This document shows positions 26,733 through 35,540 of a stretch of DNA of 64,000 bases, piece after piece. The first letter of the stretch is position 1. Each line of letters opens with the position of its first letter. Under the pieces are notes generated by a model, which saw only the letters and a list, made by a program, of their open reading frames with translations, was not told where the DNA came from and did not search any database. The position numbers and the translations under genes were made by a program. The stretch comes from Sulfitobacter marinus (lineage in GTDB: Bacteria > Pseudomonadota > Alphaproteobacteria > Rhodobacterales > Rhodobacteraceae): the NCBI RefSeq assembly GCF_900116285.1, contig NZ_FPAJ01000002.1, positions 186,001 through 250,000 of the forward strand. Direction: 5' to 3'.

Positions 26733-26836
26733 CTTTGCTTTGCGGACGAGACCCAACACGGACGACAATTTTAACCACAGACCGGCGGAGACAACCGCGC
26801 GGCCAGAAACCAAATGCTAAAGGAAAATCAAGCTAC

Positions 26837-28513
26837 ATGGCTATGAACTCAATGGAAGACTTCGAAGCACTTTTGGAAGAAAGCTTTGAAATGGACACGC
26901 CCGAAGAGGGCTCTGTTGTCAAAGGCAAGGTAATCGCGATTGAAGCGGGCCAAGCCATCATCGACGTAGGCTACAAAATGGAAGGCCGCGTCGAGCTGAA
27001 AGAATTTGCCGAACCAGGCGAAGCTCCCAAAGTTGAAGTCGGCGACGAAGTCGAAGTGTTCCTTCGTCAGGTCGAAAACTCCCGTGGTGAAGCTGTTATC
27101 TCTCGTGAGATGGCGCGCCGTGAGGAAGCTTGGGATCGTCTGGAAAAAGCCTATGCCGCAGAAGAGCGCGTTGAAGGCGCAATCTTTGGCCGCGTTAAAG
27201 GTGGCTTTACGGTTGATCTGGGCGGCGCGGTTGCGTTCCTGCCAGGTAGCCAAGTTGACGTGCGCCCCGTGCGCGATGCGGGCCCATTGATGGGTCTGAA
27301 GCAGCCGTTCCAGGTTCTGAAAATGGACCGTCGCCGTGGTAACATCGTTGTATCGCGTCGTGCGATCCTCGAAGAATCCCGTGCCGAACAGCGCGCCGAA
27401 GTTATTGGCAACCTCACCGAGGGCCAAGAAGTTGACGGTGTGGTCAAGAACATCACCGAATACGGTGCGTTCGTTGATCTGGGCGGCGTTGATGGCTTGC
27501 TGCACGTTACAGACATGGCGTGGCGCCGTGTGAACCACCCATCCGAGATCCTGACAATTGGCGAGACCATCAAGGTTCAAGTCATCAAGATCAACAAAGA
27601 GACGCACCGCATCTCCTTGGGCATGAAGCAATTGCAAGAAGATCCATGGGATCTGGTTGCTGGCAAGTACCCACTGGAATCGGTTCACACTGGCCGCGTG
27701 ACCAACATCACCGATTACGGTGCATTTGTTGAGCTTGAGCCCGGCGTTGAAGGCCTGGTGCACGTGTCCGAAATGTCTTGGACCAAGAAAAACGTACACC
27801 CCGGCAAGATCGTGTCTACCTCGCAAGAAGTCGAAGTTATGGTTCTGGAAATCGATGGTGCCAAGCGCCGCGTTTCCCTTGGCCTTAAGCAGACACAGCG
27901 TAACCCATGGGAAGTGTTTGCAGAAACACACCCAGAAGGTACCGAAGTCGAAGGCGAAGTCAAAAACATCACCGAATTCGGTCTGTTTGTTGGCCTGCCA
28001 GGCGACATCGACGGCATGGTTCACCTGTCCGACCTGTCATGGGACGAACGTGGCGAAGACGCCATCCAGAACTATCGCAAGGGCGACATGGTTCAGGCCG
28101 TTGTGTCCGAAGTCGACGTTGAGAAAGAGCGCATCAGCCTCTCGATCAAAGGTGTTGGCGGCGACAAGTTCGCAGAAGCAGTGGGCGGCGTTAAGCGCGG
28201 TTCCGTTGTGACTGTGACAGTGACCTCCATCGAAGACGGTGGCATCGAAGTCGAATATGAAGGCATGAAAGCCTTTATCCGTCGCTCCGATCTGTCGCGT
28301 GACCGTGCCGAACAGCGCCCCGAGCGTTTCTCGGTTGGTGACAAGGTTGATGTTCGCATCACCAATGTTGACACCAAGGCGCACCGTTTGGGCGTGTCGA
28401 TCAAAGCACGTGAAATCGCAGAAGAGAAAGAAGCAGTCGAGCAGTATGGCTCCTCTGACTCTGGCGCATCCTTGGGTGATATCCTTGGTGCCGCTCTTAA
28501 GGGCGACGAATAA
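26837..28513 (+). CDS. rpsA: 30S ribosomal protein S1
   Basis: mRNA-binding protein of the small ribosomal subunit that helps unfold and recruit transcripts. The 558-aa protein has six S1 OB-fold repeats, visible as recurring GxVxNITxYGAFVDLGG-like blocks (for example about 200, 285, 375). The acidic N-terminus (MEDFEALLEESFE) is usual. The start at 26837 has AAAGGA upstream; an in-frame extension to 26735 would run through the leader and is rejected. Codon use is strongly biased, as expected for a highly expressed gene. Confidence 0.97.
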   Translation: MAMNSMEDFEALLEESFEMDTPEEGSVVKGKVIAIEAGQAIIDVGYKMEGRVELKEFAEPGEAPKVEVGDEVEVFLRQVENSRGEAVISREMARREEAWDRLEKAYAAEERVEGAIFGRVKGGFTVDLGGAVAFLPGSQVDVRPVRDAGPLMGLKQPFQVLKMDRRRGNIVVSRRAILEESRAEQRAEVIGNLTEGQEVDGVVKNITEYGAFVDLGGVDGLLHVTDMAWRRVNHPSEILTIGETIKVQVIKINKETHRISLGMKQLQEDPWDLVAGKYPLESVHTGRVTNITDYGAFVELEPGVEGLVHVSEMSWTKKNVHPGKIVSTSQEVEVMVLEIDGAKRRVSLGLKQTQRNPWEVFAETHPEGTEVEGEVKNITEFGLFVGLPGDIDGMVHLSDLSWDERGEDAIQNYRKGDMVQAVVSEVDVEKERISLSIKGVGGDKFAEAVGGVKRGSVVTVTVTSIEDGGIEVEYEGMKAFIRRSDLSRDRAEQRPERFSVGDKVDVRITNVDTKAHRLGVSIKAREIAEEKEAVEQYGSSDSGASLGDILGAALKGDE

Positions 28514-28542
28514 GCCTAAGCGCTTAATTCGCAAAATTACGG

Positions 28543-28573
28543 GGCCTCGCAATGCAGATTGCGGGGCCTTTTT
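28543..28573 (+). terminator. Intrinsic terminator after rpsA
   Basis: GGCCTCGCAAT (28543-28553) pairs with ATTGCGGGGCC (28558-28568), one wobble pair, loop GCAG, followed by TTTTT. A strong terminator before ihfB. Confidence 0.88.
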
Positions 28574-28784
28574 CTATGCGAATCGGGGTGGCCTTGCGGG
28601 GGCGATCCCGTGACGCAAGAGGGTGTTAAAGCCCGTTGAGCATGATTATGGTGAAAAAACGACCATAAATCAGCGGGTTCGCGCAGGTAAATGCGCCAAT
28701 GGTTGATTTGTGAGACTTCACGAACGCGTTGGAGTTGGTATAGTCAGTTGAATAACAAAAACGCATCGCGGGGGAGAATTTTAC

Positions 28785-29069
28785 ATGATCCGGTCGGAAC
28801 TGATTCAGAAAATCGCAGACGACAATCCACATCTTTACCAACGTGATGTGGAGAGAATCGTGAATACCATCTTTGAGGAGATCACCGACGCGATGGCCCA
28901 AGGGGACCGTGTCGAGCTGCGCGGATTTGGCGCGTTCTCTGTCAAAAAACGTGATGCCCGTGTGGGCCGGAACCCTCGCACAGGGGAAACAGTTCATGTA
29001 GAAGACAAGCATGTGCCGTTCTTTAAGACCGGCAAGTTGCTGCGTGATCGTCTGAACGGGAATTCCTAA
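28785..29069 (+). CDS. ihfB: integration host factor subunit beta
   Basis: DNA-bending nucleoid protein that pairs with IhfA. The 94-aa DNABII protein has the beta-arm region [20 protein letters not shown] (64-83), with the intercalating Pro of RNPRTG, and the helical N-terminus [17 protein letters not shown] specific to the beta subunit. HU is less likely given this N-terminus and the rpsA-ihfB context. The stop is directly followed by the next gene's ATG, so the two are translationally linked. Confidence 0.95.
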   Translation: MIRSELIQKIADDNPHLYQRDVERIVNTIFEEITDAMAQGDRVELRGFGAFSVKKRDARVGRNPRTGETVHVEDKHVPFFKTGKLLRDRLNGNS

Positions 29070-29420
29070 ATGCGCTACGTCCGCTACCTTTGCATTGCGA
29101 TCTTTGCCGTTGCATTGATTGCTGTCGCCCTGGCCAACAGGTCAGTGGTGTCGCTTAGGTTGTTGCCAACTGAGGTGTCGGGCTTTTTCGCGGTAAATCC
29201 TGAAATCAACGTGCCGCTGTTCATTGTGATCTTGGGCAGCATTATCGCCGGTCTCTTGGTTGGGTTCGTCTGGGAATGGATCCGCGAATACAATCAACGC
29301 GCCGAAGCCGCGCGTCAGGCCCGCGAAATGCGCCGTCTTGAGCGCGAGGTTGCGCGCCTTAAGGGCGAGAAATACGAAGGCCAAGATGACGTGCTGGCCT
29401 TGTTGGATCGCGCCAGCTGA
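29070..29420 (+). CDS. LapA-domain inner-membrane protein
   Basis: A 116-aa protein of the LapA (DUF1049) family. Two TM helices (about 5-22 and 47-67) are separated by a short periplasmic loop, followed by a charged coiled-coil tail ([20 protein letters not shown]). LapA works with LapB (YciM) to control LpxC and lipopolysaccharide amount in E. coli; here lapB is not adjacent. It abuts ihfB with no gap. Confidence 0.85.
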   Translation: MRYVRYLCIAIFAVALIAVALANRSVVSLRLLPTEVSGFFAVNPEINVPLFIVILGSIIAGLLVGFVWEWIREYNQRAEAARQAREMRRLEREVARLKGEKYEGQDDVLALLDRAS

Positions 29421-29454
29421 TTATCTGTCTGTTCTGGCGACCCAAGGAAATCAA

Positions 29455-30111
29455 ATGTCGACAAAAGTGCACGTAAAGTTCTGTGGCCTGCGCAGTGCGG
29501 CAGATATCGCGGCGGCAGTGGCTGCGAATGCCCGCTATGTCGGGTTTGTGTTCTTCGAGAAATCCCCTCGCAATGTCAGCTTTGAAGAAGCCACCGCGCT
29601 GGCGCTGGAGGTGCCTGACGGCATTTGTAAGGTCGCCCTAATCGTCAATGCCGATGACGCGTTTCTGGATGCCCTTCTGGCCGTTGTGCCAATCGATATG
29701 TTGCAGCTGCACGGTTCCGAGACACCCGCGCGCGTGCGCGAGGTCAAAGCACGCTATGGTCTACCCGTGATGAAGGCTGTGGGGGTCGCGGATGCGGGCG
29801 ATCTGGACCAGATCGATCAATACATGGCTGTAGCGGATCAGATATTGGTCGATGCAAAGCCGCCCAAGGGTGCCGATCTGCCCGGCGGGAATGGTTTGGC
29901 GTTTGATTGGCGTTTGATTGCAGGCCGGAAATGGCCCAAGCCGTGGATGTTGGCAGGGGGGCTGACGCCCGAAAACCTGGTCGAGGCCGTGCGTATAACC
30001 GGCGCGCGTCAGGTTGATGTATCATCTGCTGTGGAATCTGCACCCGGCATCAAGGACGCCGGGTTGATCGAGAAATTTGGCCAAGCGGCGCAAGCCCCCG
30101 AGAAGGTTTAG
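29455..30111 (+). CDS. trpF: phosphoribosylanthranilate isomerase
   Basis: Amadori rearrangement step of tryptophan synthesis. The 218-aa TIM barrel starts [12 protein letters not shown] with the catalytic Cys (Cys10 in KFCGL), and shows [20 protein letters not shown] and the late [14 protein letters not shown] phosphate-binding turn. ATG 29455 with AAGGA is chosen; a long in-frame extension would overlap the LapA gene. trpB usually follows trpF in alphaproteobacteria but is absent here; instead kdsA converges and overlaps by four bases. Confidence 0.95.
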   Translation: MSTKVHVKFCGLRSAADIAAAVAANARYVGFVFFEKSPRNVSFEEATALALEVPDGICKVALIVNADDAFLDALLAVVPIDMLQLHGSETPARVREVKARYGLPVMKAVGVADAGDLDQIDQYMAVADQILVDAKPPKGADLPGGNGLAFDWRLIAGRKWPKPWMLAGGLTPENLVEAVRITGARQVDVSSAVESAPGIKDAGLIEKFGQAAQAPEKV

Positions 30112-30941
30112 ATTTCGATCGGATCGGCCTTGGCCAGCGCATCAAACTTCATCAGCGATGCGATAAGCGCAGGCATCTTATCCAGATAGATCATGTTCGG
30201 GCCATCAGAGGGGGCATTGTCGGGGTCTTCGTGGGTTTCGATGAATACCGCGCCTACGCCAATCGCGACCGCCGCACGGGCGAGGACCGGCGCAAATTCG
30301 CGCTGTCCGCCTGATGACGTGCCTTTGCCCCCGGGGCTTGCCACCGCATGGGTCGCGTCCATCACCACGGGATAGCCTGTTTGCGCCATTTGCGGCAGAC
30401 CGCGCATGTCTGTGACCAAGGTGTTGTAGCCAAAGGCCGTACCACGGTCTGTCAGCAGGATGTTCTTGTTACCTGTCGATTCAACCTTGGTGACCACGTT
30501 GGTCATTTCCCAAGGGGCCATCCACTGACCCTTCTTGACATTTACGGCTTTGCCGGTGTTGCCTGCGGCCAGCAACATATCGGTTTGGCGGCACAAAAAC
30601 GCAGGGATTTGCAGGATGTCGACGGCCTCGGCGGCGATGGCGCATTGGGCTTCGGTATGGACATCGGTCAGCACAGGCACGTCGTTGGCTTTGCCAACTG
30701 ATTGCAGCACGCGCAAACCCTCTTCGATCCCCAGACCGCGCTTGCCGCCCAGTGATGTGCGGTTGGCTTTGTCATAGCTGGCTTTGAACACATATTGCGC
30801 ACCAACGGCGTCGCAGGCTTCTTTCATCTTGCCGGCGATCATCTGCGCATGTGTTTCGCTTTCCAACTGGCAAGGGCCCGCGATTACGGTCAGCGGGCGA
30901 TCATTCCCGATCACGACATTACCGACAGTGACTTGGATCAT
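30108..30941 (-). CDS. kdsA: 3-deoxy-8-phosphooctulonate (Kdo-8-P) synthase
   Basis: Condenses PEP with arabinose-5-phosphate to Kdo-8-P for lipopolysaccharide inner core and some capsules. The 277-aa TIM barrel shows [37 protein letters not shown] and [11 protein letters not shown]. The IAGPCQ block contains the Cys that binds metal in the metal-dependent class; the enzyme class was not tested. It overlaps the capsule-export gene by an ATGA arrangement, so Kdo synthesis is coupled to the export genes. Confidence 0.95.
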   Translation of the reverse strand: MIQVTVGNVVIGNDRPLTVIAGPCQLESETHAQMIAGKMKEACDAVGAQYVFKASYDKANRTSLGGKRGLGIEEGLRVLQSVGKANDVPVLTDVHTEAQCAIAAEAVDILQIPAFLCRQTDMLLAAGNTGKAVNVKKGQWMAPWEMTNVVTKVESTGNKNILLTDRGTAFGYNTLVTDMRGLPQMAQTGYPVVMDATHAVASPGGKGTSSGGQREFAPVLARAAVAIGVGAVFIETHEDPDNAPSDGPNMIYLDKMPALIASLMKFDALAKADPIEI

Positions 30942-32716
30942 TTTGTTACCTGTTCCTTAAGGATCGACGCGGTGAGCGACAGCATCAGGTAGATGCCCGC
31001 AAAGATCAGGAATGTCAAAATCGTGTTCTCGAACTTGCGCGGATAAGAGGCAGACTGCGACGCAACAGGGCGCACGGCAATGGTCAGATAGCGGACCTGA
31101 CGTTGTGCTTCTGTACGAGCCTGTTCCATCTGCGTTTGCGATGATTGCAATGCCATGTCTGCCGCGGCGAGATCGGCTTGCGCCAGTTGCAGGCTAACGG
31201 CTTGCTGTGCCAGCGAATTGGTGCCTTCGGTCGCGTTGTTCATCCGCTCATTCAGCCGTTCAAGCTGCACGCCAATACGGCGCACGTCGCCTTCCACGCC
31301 GTCAACCTTGGCCCGGTTCGGGCGCGGGTTGTCCATCAGGGCTGCCAGCTCAAGCTCTTTTTCCAGCAACAGGGTTTCATAGTTGCTGATCTGGCCCCGG
31401 ATCGAGGCGATCACCGCTTCGGGGTCCACCCCATTTTCGACCTGTAGTTTGATCAAAGCCTCTTGCGCGGCGCGGCGCTGATCAACGGTTTGCTCATATG
31501 CAATCCGGGCATCGCGCATCCCGTCTTCGCGTTTTTGCTGGGACAGGCCGTTCACACGTTCTTCTGCGTAGGTCAGCAGATGCTCGGAATACACGGCCGC
31601 GACTTGTGGATCGGCGGCGATCACTTCCATGCGGATCATCCCTTCGGTGGGATCATAGCCGATTTTGACGTTCTTTTTATAGAACTTATACGCCTCTTCG
31701 TTCGAGGCGTCCGGGTCCATCCGCTGGATCGGGTCAATATTGTCCTGCGAGAAATGCGAGACAAATCCAACATCCTTGTCGAGGCGCAGCATCGCGTCCT
31801 TGGACTGTAGATAGCTTTGGGTGGCGATACTGTCGGCCGAGTTCGCAAATTGCGTGGGCAACAAACCGCCCAAGGGGCCAAGCCCGCCGCCACCTTCATT
31901 CTGGATAATCAGGAATTGGCTTTCTGTGGCATACATGGGGGTGGCTACATTGTAGAAATAATACCCGCCCATAATCGTAGGCAGACCCACGAAAAACATC
32001 AGACGCACCACAAGCAGCATCATTTTGCGACGACGGCGGCGGCTGATGTCTGCCTGAATGTCGGATATCTCGCGCATCCGACGTTCCATCGGATTAACTT
32101 CGGTCGACGGTAGGTTGCCAGCACCACCTACGGGCACTGTCTGGGGCAGTTGCACTCGGTCGGTATCGGAGCTGCCGCCTGCCTGCGGCACGACCAGTTC
32201 CAGCATGTTGGAACGTTGGAAGGGATCAATGCCCGCATCGCGCAGCAACCGCACCGCGTCAAAATCCGAGGTCGGGGCCAGCCCGTGTTTTTGGGCGACG
32301 CGGCGGGCCATGCGCAATTGTCTGCCTGTCAGCCCTTCACGGCGGATCGCATCGATATCCTGCTCGCCCTTCACCTCAGCCGTTGAAGAAACTACTCCGG
32401 TTTGGGCCGGGGGTGACGATGGCGTTGAGGATGATGCTGCGGGTGAGGCCGATGGTCGCGCGGCGTTGGGCGCGCGCTGTGGTGGGGGCGTGGGTGTCGG
32501 TGCGCCTTGCTCTGCGGCCCCGGATGCTGGCGCTGCTGTTGGCTGCGCTTGCGGGCGTTGGGGCTGGGCTTTGGTTTGGACGGGGCTCGGGGGAACGGGG
32601 CGGCGGCGATCCACCGGCGCGTCCGCGCCGCTCGTAGGGGCGTCGGTGCTGGGCGCGGCAGCCGCCGGCGTGCTTCGCTTGATGCGAAATTTTCTAGCTT
32701 TGGGTTTCGTAGTCAT
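30938..32716 (-). CDS. capsule polysaccharide export inner-membrane protein (KpsE/CtrB-like)
   Basis: A 592-aa polysaccharide co-polymerase-type protein. Residues about 14-110 are a Pro/Ala/Ser/Thr-rich, probably disordered cytoplasmic extension not present in E. coli KpsE. A basic stretch (RRRRRK) precedes TM1 (about 232-255), then comes a long periplasmic coiled coil (about 330-530) and a last TM helix (about 569-586). The start at 32716 is chosen for AAGCAGG upstream; it overlaps the ABC ATPase by 23 bases. It would bridge the inner-membrane transporter to a Wza-type outer-membrane channel. Confidence 0.85.
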   Translation of the reverse strand: MTTKPKARKFRIKRSTPAAAAPSTDAPTSGADAPVDRRRPVPPSPVQTKAQPQRPQAQPTAAPASGAAEQGAPTPTPPPQRAPNAARPSASPAASSSTPSSPPAQTGVVSSTAEVKGEQDIDAIRREGLTGRQLRMARRVAQKHGLAPTSDFDAVRLLRDAGIDPFQRSNMLELVVPQAGGSSDTDRVQLPQTVPVGGAGNLPSTEVNPMERRMREISDIQADISRRRRRKMMLLVVRLMFFVGLPTIMGGYYFYNVATPMYATESQFLIIQNEGGGGLGPLGGLLPTQFANSADSIATQSYLQSKDAMLRLDKDVGFVSHFSQDNIDPIQRMDPDASNEEAYKFYKKNVKIGYDPTEGMIRMEVIAADPQVAAVYSEHLLTYAEERVNGLSQQKREDGMRDARIAYEQTVDQRRAAQEALIKLQVENGVDPEAVIASIRGQISNYETLLLEKELELAALMDNPRPNRAKVDGVEGDVRRIGVQLERLNERMNNATEGTNSLAQQAVSLQLAQADLAAADMALQSSQTQMEQARTEAQRQVRYLTIAVRPVASQSASYPRKFENTILTFLIFAGIYLMLSLTASILKEQVTK

Positions 32717-33353
32717 AAACCTGCTTAGCCTCTTCCAGCGTGTCGAATATGTGAAGCTTACCGCCCAGTAACACGCCAGCAGAGCGCGCATATTTCTCAA
32801 GGGTCTCTGCCTGGTGTGATACGATAATGATGGTGGTCGTGCGCAGCCGCTCTCTCAGGATTTCGCCTGCTTTGCGGTTGAACTCAACATCTGTCGTGCT
32901 TGGCATGCCTTCGTCGATCAGGTAAATATCGAAATCCAGCGCCAGTAACAGCGCAAAGGAAAACCGCCCGCGCATCCCGGCGGAATAGGTGCCAACCGGT
33001 TGATCGAAATATTCACCCAACCCGCAAAGCCAGCGGCAAAAGCTTTCCACGTAATCAGGGTCCAGCCCATACAGCCGAGCAATATAGCGGGCGTTTTCCA
33101 TCGCGGATACTTTGCCAACCACACCACCCATAAAGCCAAGCGGAAAGCTGATCTTGCAGCCGCGCCGGATCTCGCCTTCGTCGGCTTTCTCCAGTCCCGC
33201 CATCATGTTGATCAGGGTCGATTTTCCGGTGCCGTTTGGGGCCAGAATACCCAACGAGTTACCCAATTCCACACGAAACGACACATGGTCGAGAATGACC
33301 TTGTGCTGTGTGCCCGTCCAAAAGGACTTGGATACATTGTCGAATTCCAGCAT
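32694..33353 (-). CDS. capsule polysaccharide ABC transporter ATP-binding protein (KpsT/CtrD-like)
   Basis: A 219-aa ABC ATPase, exactly the KpsT length. Walker A is APNGTGKST (38-46), the signature is YSAGMRGR (123-130, the divergent KpsT form instead of LSGGQ), and Walker B is FDIYLIDEG (141-149). The start at 33353 has GGAG. The permease partner (KpsM) is not adjacent on either side, so it must lie elsewhere. With the KpsE-like gene and kdsA it forms a three-gene operon with overlapping ends. Confidence 0.9.
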   Translation of the reverse strand: MLEFDNVSKSFWTGTQHKVILDHVSFRVELGNSLGILAPNGTGKSTLINMMAGLEKADEGEIRRGCKISFPLGFMGGVVGKVSAMENARYIARLYGLDPDYVESFCRWLCGLGEYFDQPVGTYSAGMRGRFSFALLLALDFDIYLIDEGMPSTTDVEFNRKAGEILRERLRTTTIIIVSHQAETLEKYARSAGVLLGGKLHIFDTLEEAKQVYDYETQS

Positions 33354-33584
33354 GACTGCTCCGGTTGTGCCGTAAGGTGTCGGCTCCTCCTTTTGGGCCG
33401 GAGGTATTGCCGCCACCTATACGAAGAATTAGGCCACATTATGTCGCATCGTGACGCGGATGTACAACCCAGAGTGCCCCGGGCTTGCCTGCGCTGCATC
33501 CGCAGTTTGACGTGCAGGGAACGCCAAACTTTGTGACACGTGGCTTTGGTCCCTCGCTTGTTGCTCCGGTTTAATGGATCATAA

Positions 33585-34487
33585 TTAGTGGCCAATAATT
33601 AATGGATCGATACACCGGTCGGTTTCTGTCTCAAGCTCAAGCGTTGTATGATGCAGATCGAACGCGTCGAGCACATGCGATTTTATGGCCCGCCGCAACG
33701 CCCCGGCGTCGGTGTCAGCGGCTGCCACGATATGCGCGTCCAGCGCGTTGCCGTGTTCCTGCATGATCCACAGGTGAACATGGTGCACATCGATGACACC
33801 GGGCACTGCGCGCATCGCGGCAATGACATCTTCGGTTTCTATGCCTGCGGGCCGTGCCAGCATTAAAATGCGTGCCACCTTGGGCAGTTCTGTGGCCGAT
33901 AACCACAGAATGTAGCTCGCGATCATCAGGGTCACCAGCGGATCAACCCATGTCCAGCCGAATAGGAGAACAAGCGTTCCCGCCACCATAACCGCCACAG
34001 ACCCAAGAGCATCGGCCATATTATGCAAGAACGCCGCACGAATGTTCACGCTGGATTTCGATGCGCGATAGGTCAGCGCCGCCGTGCCCAGATCGACCAG
34101 CAGGGCAAACCCGGCCACAGCAACGATAATCCAGCCGGTCACCGGTTCAGGCGCGGCAATTCGCATGACCGCCTCATAGGCCAGATACAGCCCGATCACG
34201 ATCAAGGTGGTATAGTTGATCAGGGCGGCCACGGCCTCGATCCGGCCATAGCCAAAGGTCATATCCGCATTCGCAGGCCGTCGGGCAATTTTGCGGGCAC
34301 CAAAGGCGATGATCAGCGAAATGGCATCGCTAAAGTTGTGCAGCGCATCGGCGATAAGCGACAGGCTGCCCGAAACCAAGCCCCCAATGATCTGCGCCAG
34401 TGTCAGGCCAAGGTTAATCGCAACCGCTGCGGCGATTTTGCCGTCGCCTGCATCGGGGTCAACGTGGTGATGATGAGCGTGAGACAT
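33585..34487 (-). CDS. cation diffusion facilitator (Zn/Co/Cd efflux) transporter
   Basis: A 300-aa CDF inner-membrane metal-proton antiporter with six TM helices. The His-rich N-terminus (HAHHHH, 3-8) and the two metal-site helices ADALHNFSDA (46-55) and LHNMADALG (154-162) are visible. These have the HxxxD pattern of zinc transporters. The C-terminal cytoplasmic dimer domain (about 205-295) has HVHLWIM. It is co-transcribed with the ArsR-type repressor ten bases upstream, so it likely serves zinc or cobalt resistance. Confidence 0.9.
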   Translation of the reverse strand: MSHAHHHHVDPDAGDGKIAAAVAINLGLTLAQIIGGLVSGSLSLIADALHNFSDAISLIIAFGARKIARRPANADMTFGYGRIEAVAALINYTTLIVIGLYLAYEAVMRIAAPEPVTGWIIVAVAGFALLVDLGTAALTYRASKSSVNIRAAFLHNMADALGSVAVMVAGTLVLLFGWTWVDPLVTLMIASYILWLSATELPKVARILMLARPAGIETEDVIAAMRAVPGVIDVHHVHLWIMQEHGNALDAHIVAAADTDAGALRRAIKSHVLDAFDLHHTTLELETETDRCIDPLIIGH

Positions 34488-34497
34488 AGGGCGCTTT

Positions 34498-34842
34498 CTA
34501 AGGATGGGGATGGTCGGAACAGGGCGCATCGGCGTCAGCGCAGCATTCGGTCAGTAGAAACTGCGACATCTCATTGATCGCCGTATGGGCGACAGCGGCA
34601 CAGATGATATTGCGGCCCTGCTTTTGCTGGTGCACCAAACCGGCCGCGACCAGCAATTTTACATGATGGGTTAGCGTCGATCCGGTGATGGCCGATCTTT
34701 TGCCAAGCGTCCCAATCGTCAGCCCTTTTGGTCCGGCACGCACAAGGGTGCGCAGCACTTGCAAACGTTGCTCGGACCCTAGGGCCGCAAAACGTGCCGC
34801 GGCAATGGTGAGGTCGGACAGCGGGGGCGGTAATGTTTTCAT
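34498..34842 (-). CDS. ArsR/SmtB-family metal-responsive repressor
   Basis: A 114-aa winged-helix repressor (LGSEQRLQVLRTL, then TGSTLTHHVKLLVAAGLV as the recognition helix) ending in a Cys/His-rich tail (CCADADAPCSDHPHP). The tail gives potential metal ligands, as in several Zn/Co/Cd sensors, while an ELCVCDL-type arsenic site is absent. It precedes the CDF exporter in one operon, and palindromes lie directly upstream of its start, so it likely represses the pair until metal binds. Confidence 0.88.
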   Translation of the reverse strand: MKTLPPPLSDLTIAAARFAALGSEQRLQVLRTLVRAGPKGLTIGTLGKRSAITGSTLTHHVKLLVAAGLVHQQKQGRNIICAAVAHTAINEMSQFLLTECCADADAPCSDHPHP

Positions 34843-34843
34843 G

Positions 34844-34902
34844 TTTCTAGAAATATCGAATTGGTGGTTCGCGTCAAGATCATTTCGATGGATCTCGAAA
34901 TG
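34844..34902. promoter_or_regulatory. Candidate ArsR operator palindromes between the repressor and the UDG gene
   Basis: TTTCTAGAAA (34844-34853) is a perfect palindrome next to the repressor start, and CATTTCGA (34881-34888) pairs with TCGAAATG (34895-34902). Both share the TTTC...GAAA half-site, as expected for two binding sites of a dimeric ArsR-family repressor. Confidence 0.5.
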
Positions 34903-34952
34903 AATCCGCCTCGCCTGATTGAAACCTGCGTTTGCGCTGTTATTTCGGATCT

Positions 34953-35540
34953 ATGACCGACATCCGATCAGATTTGCGCGCCTGCACCCTATGTGCCGAC
35001 CGCTTTGCCCAGACGGCAACGGCGCATCGCCCCAACCCGGTGGTGTGGTTCCAGCCCGGGGCGCGCTTGCTCATCGCGTCGCAGGCACCGGGCGCGCGCG
35101 TACACGCGGCGAATACACCGTTTTGGGATGCATCAGGCAAGCGCCTGCGCGACTGGCTGGGGCTGGACGAAGACGCATTTTACGACCGAAGCCGCGTCGC
35201 AATCATTCCGATGGCGTTTTGCTTTCCGGGCTATGACGCCAAAGGCAGCGATCTGCCGCCGCCGCCGATTTGCGCGAAAACATGGCGGGCAGGGGCTTTG
35301 GGTACCGTGCCTGATATTCGGCTGACAGTGTTGATTGGCGGGCACGCGATGCGCTATCATTTGCCCGGTTTTACGACCGTGACACAGGCTGTTGCTGATT
35401 GGCGTGACCATCCGCCGGGCGTCTTTGCCTTGCCACACCCGTCTTGGCGCAATACCGGTTGGCTCAAGAAAAATCCGTGGTTCGAGGAAAACGTTCTTCC
35501 CCGGCTGCGCAAAGCTGTAAGAGATGTGATGCATGACTGA
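34953..35540 (+). CDS. uracil-DNA glycosylase family protein (iron-sulfur type)
   Basis: A 195-aa protein of the family 4/5-like UDG group. Four Cys (11, 14, 90, 107) have the spacing of a 4Fe-4S cluster, as in thermophilic UDG. The loops SQAPGARVH (43-51) and PHPSWRN (about 165-171) match the active-site and leucine-loop regions of UDG-fold enzymes. The canonical GEAPG is replaced by SQAPG, so the base specificity may differ. ATG at 34953 is chosen. It is divergent from the arsR-CDF operon and overlaps the next gene by eight bases. Confidence 0.75.
   Translation: MTDIRSDLRACTLCADRFAQTATAHRPNPVVWFQPGARLLIASQAPGARVHAANTPFWDASGKRLRDWLGLDEDAFYDRSRVAIIPMAFCFPGYDAKGSDLPPPPICAKTWRAGALGTVPDIRLTVLIGGHAMRYHLPGFTTVTQAVADWRDHPPGVFALPHPSWRNTGWLKKNPWFEENVLPRLRKAVRDVMHD

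Noticed and set aside
26849-28024. A 391-codon frame antisense to rpsA
   Set aside because: Caused by the strong codon bias of rpsA on the other strand; no ribosome-binding site and no recognisable domain.
34498-34842. Arsenic-sensing ArsR
   Set aside because: The ELCVCDL-type arsenic site is missing and the partner is a CDF zinc-type exporter, so a Zn/Co/Cd sensor is more likely.
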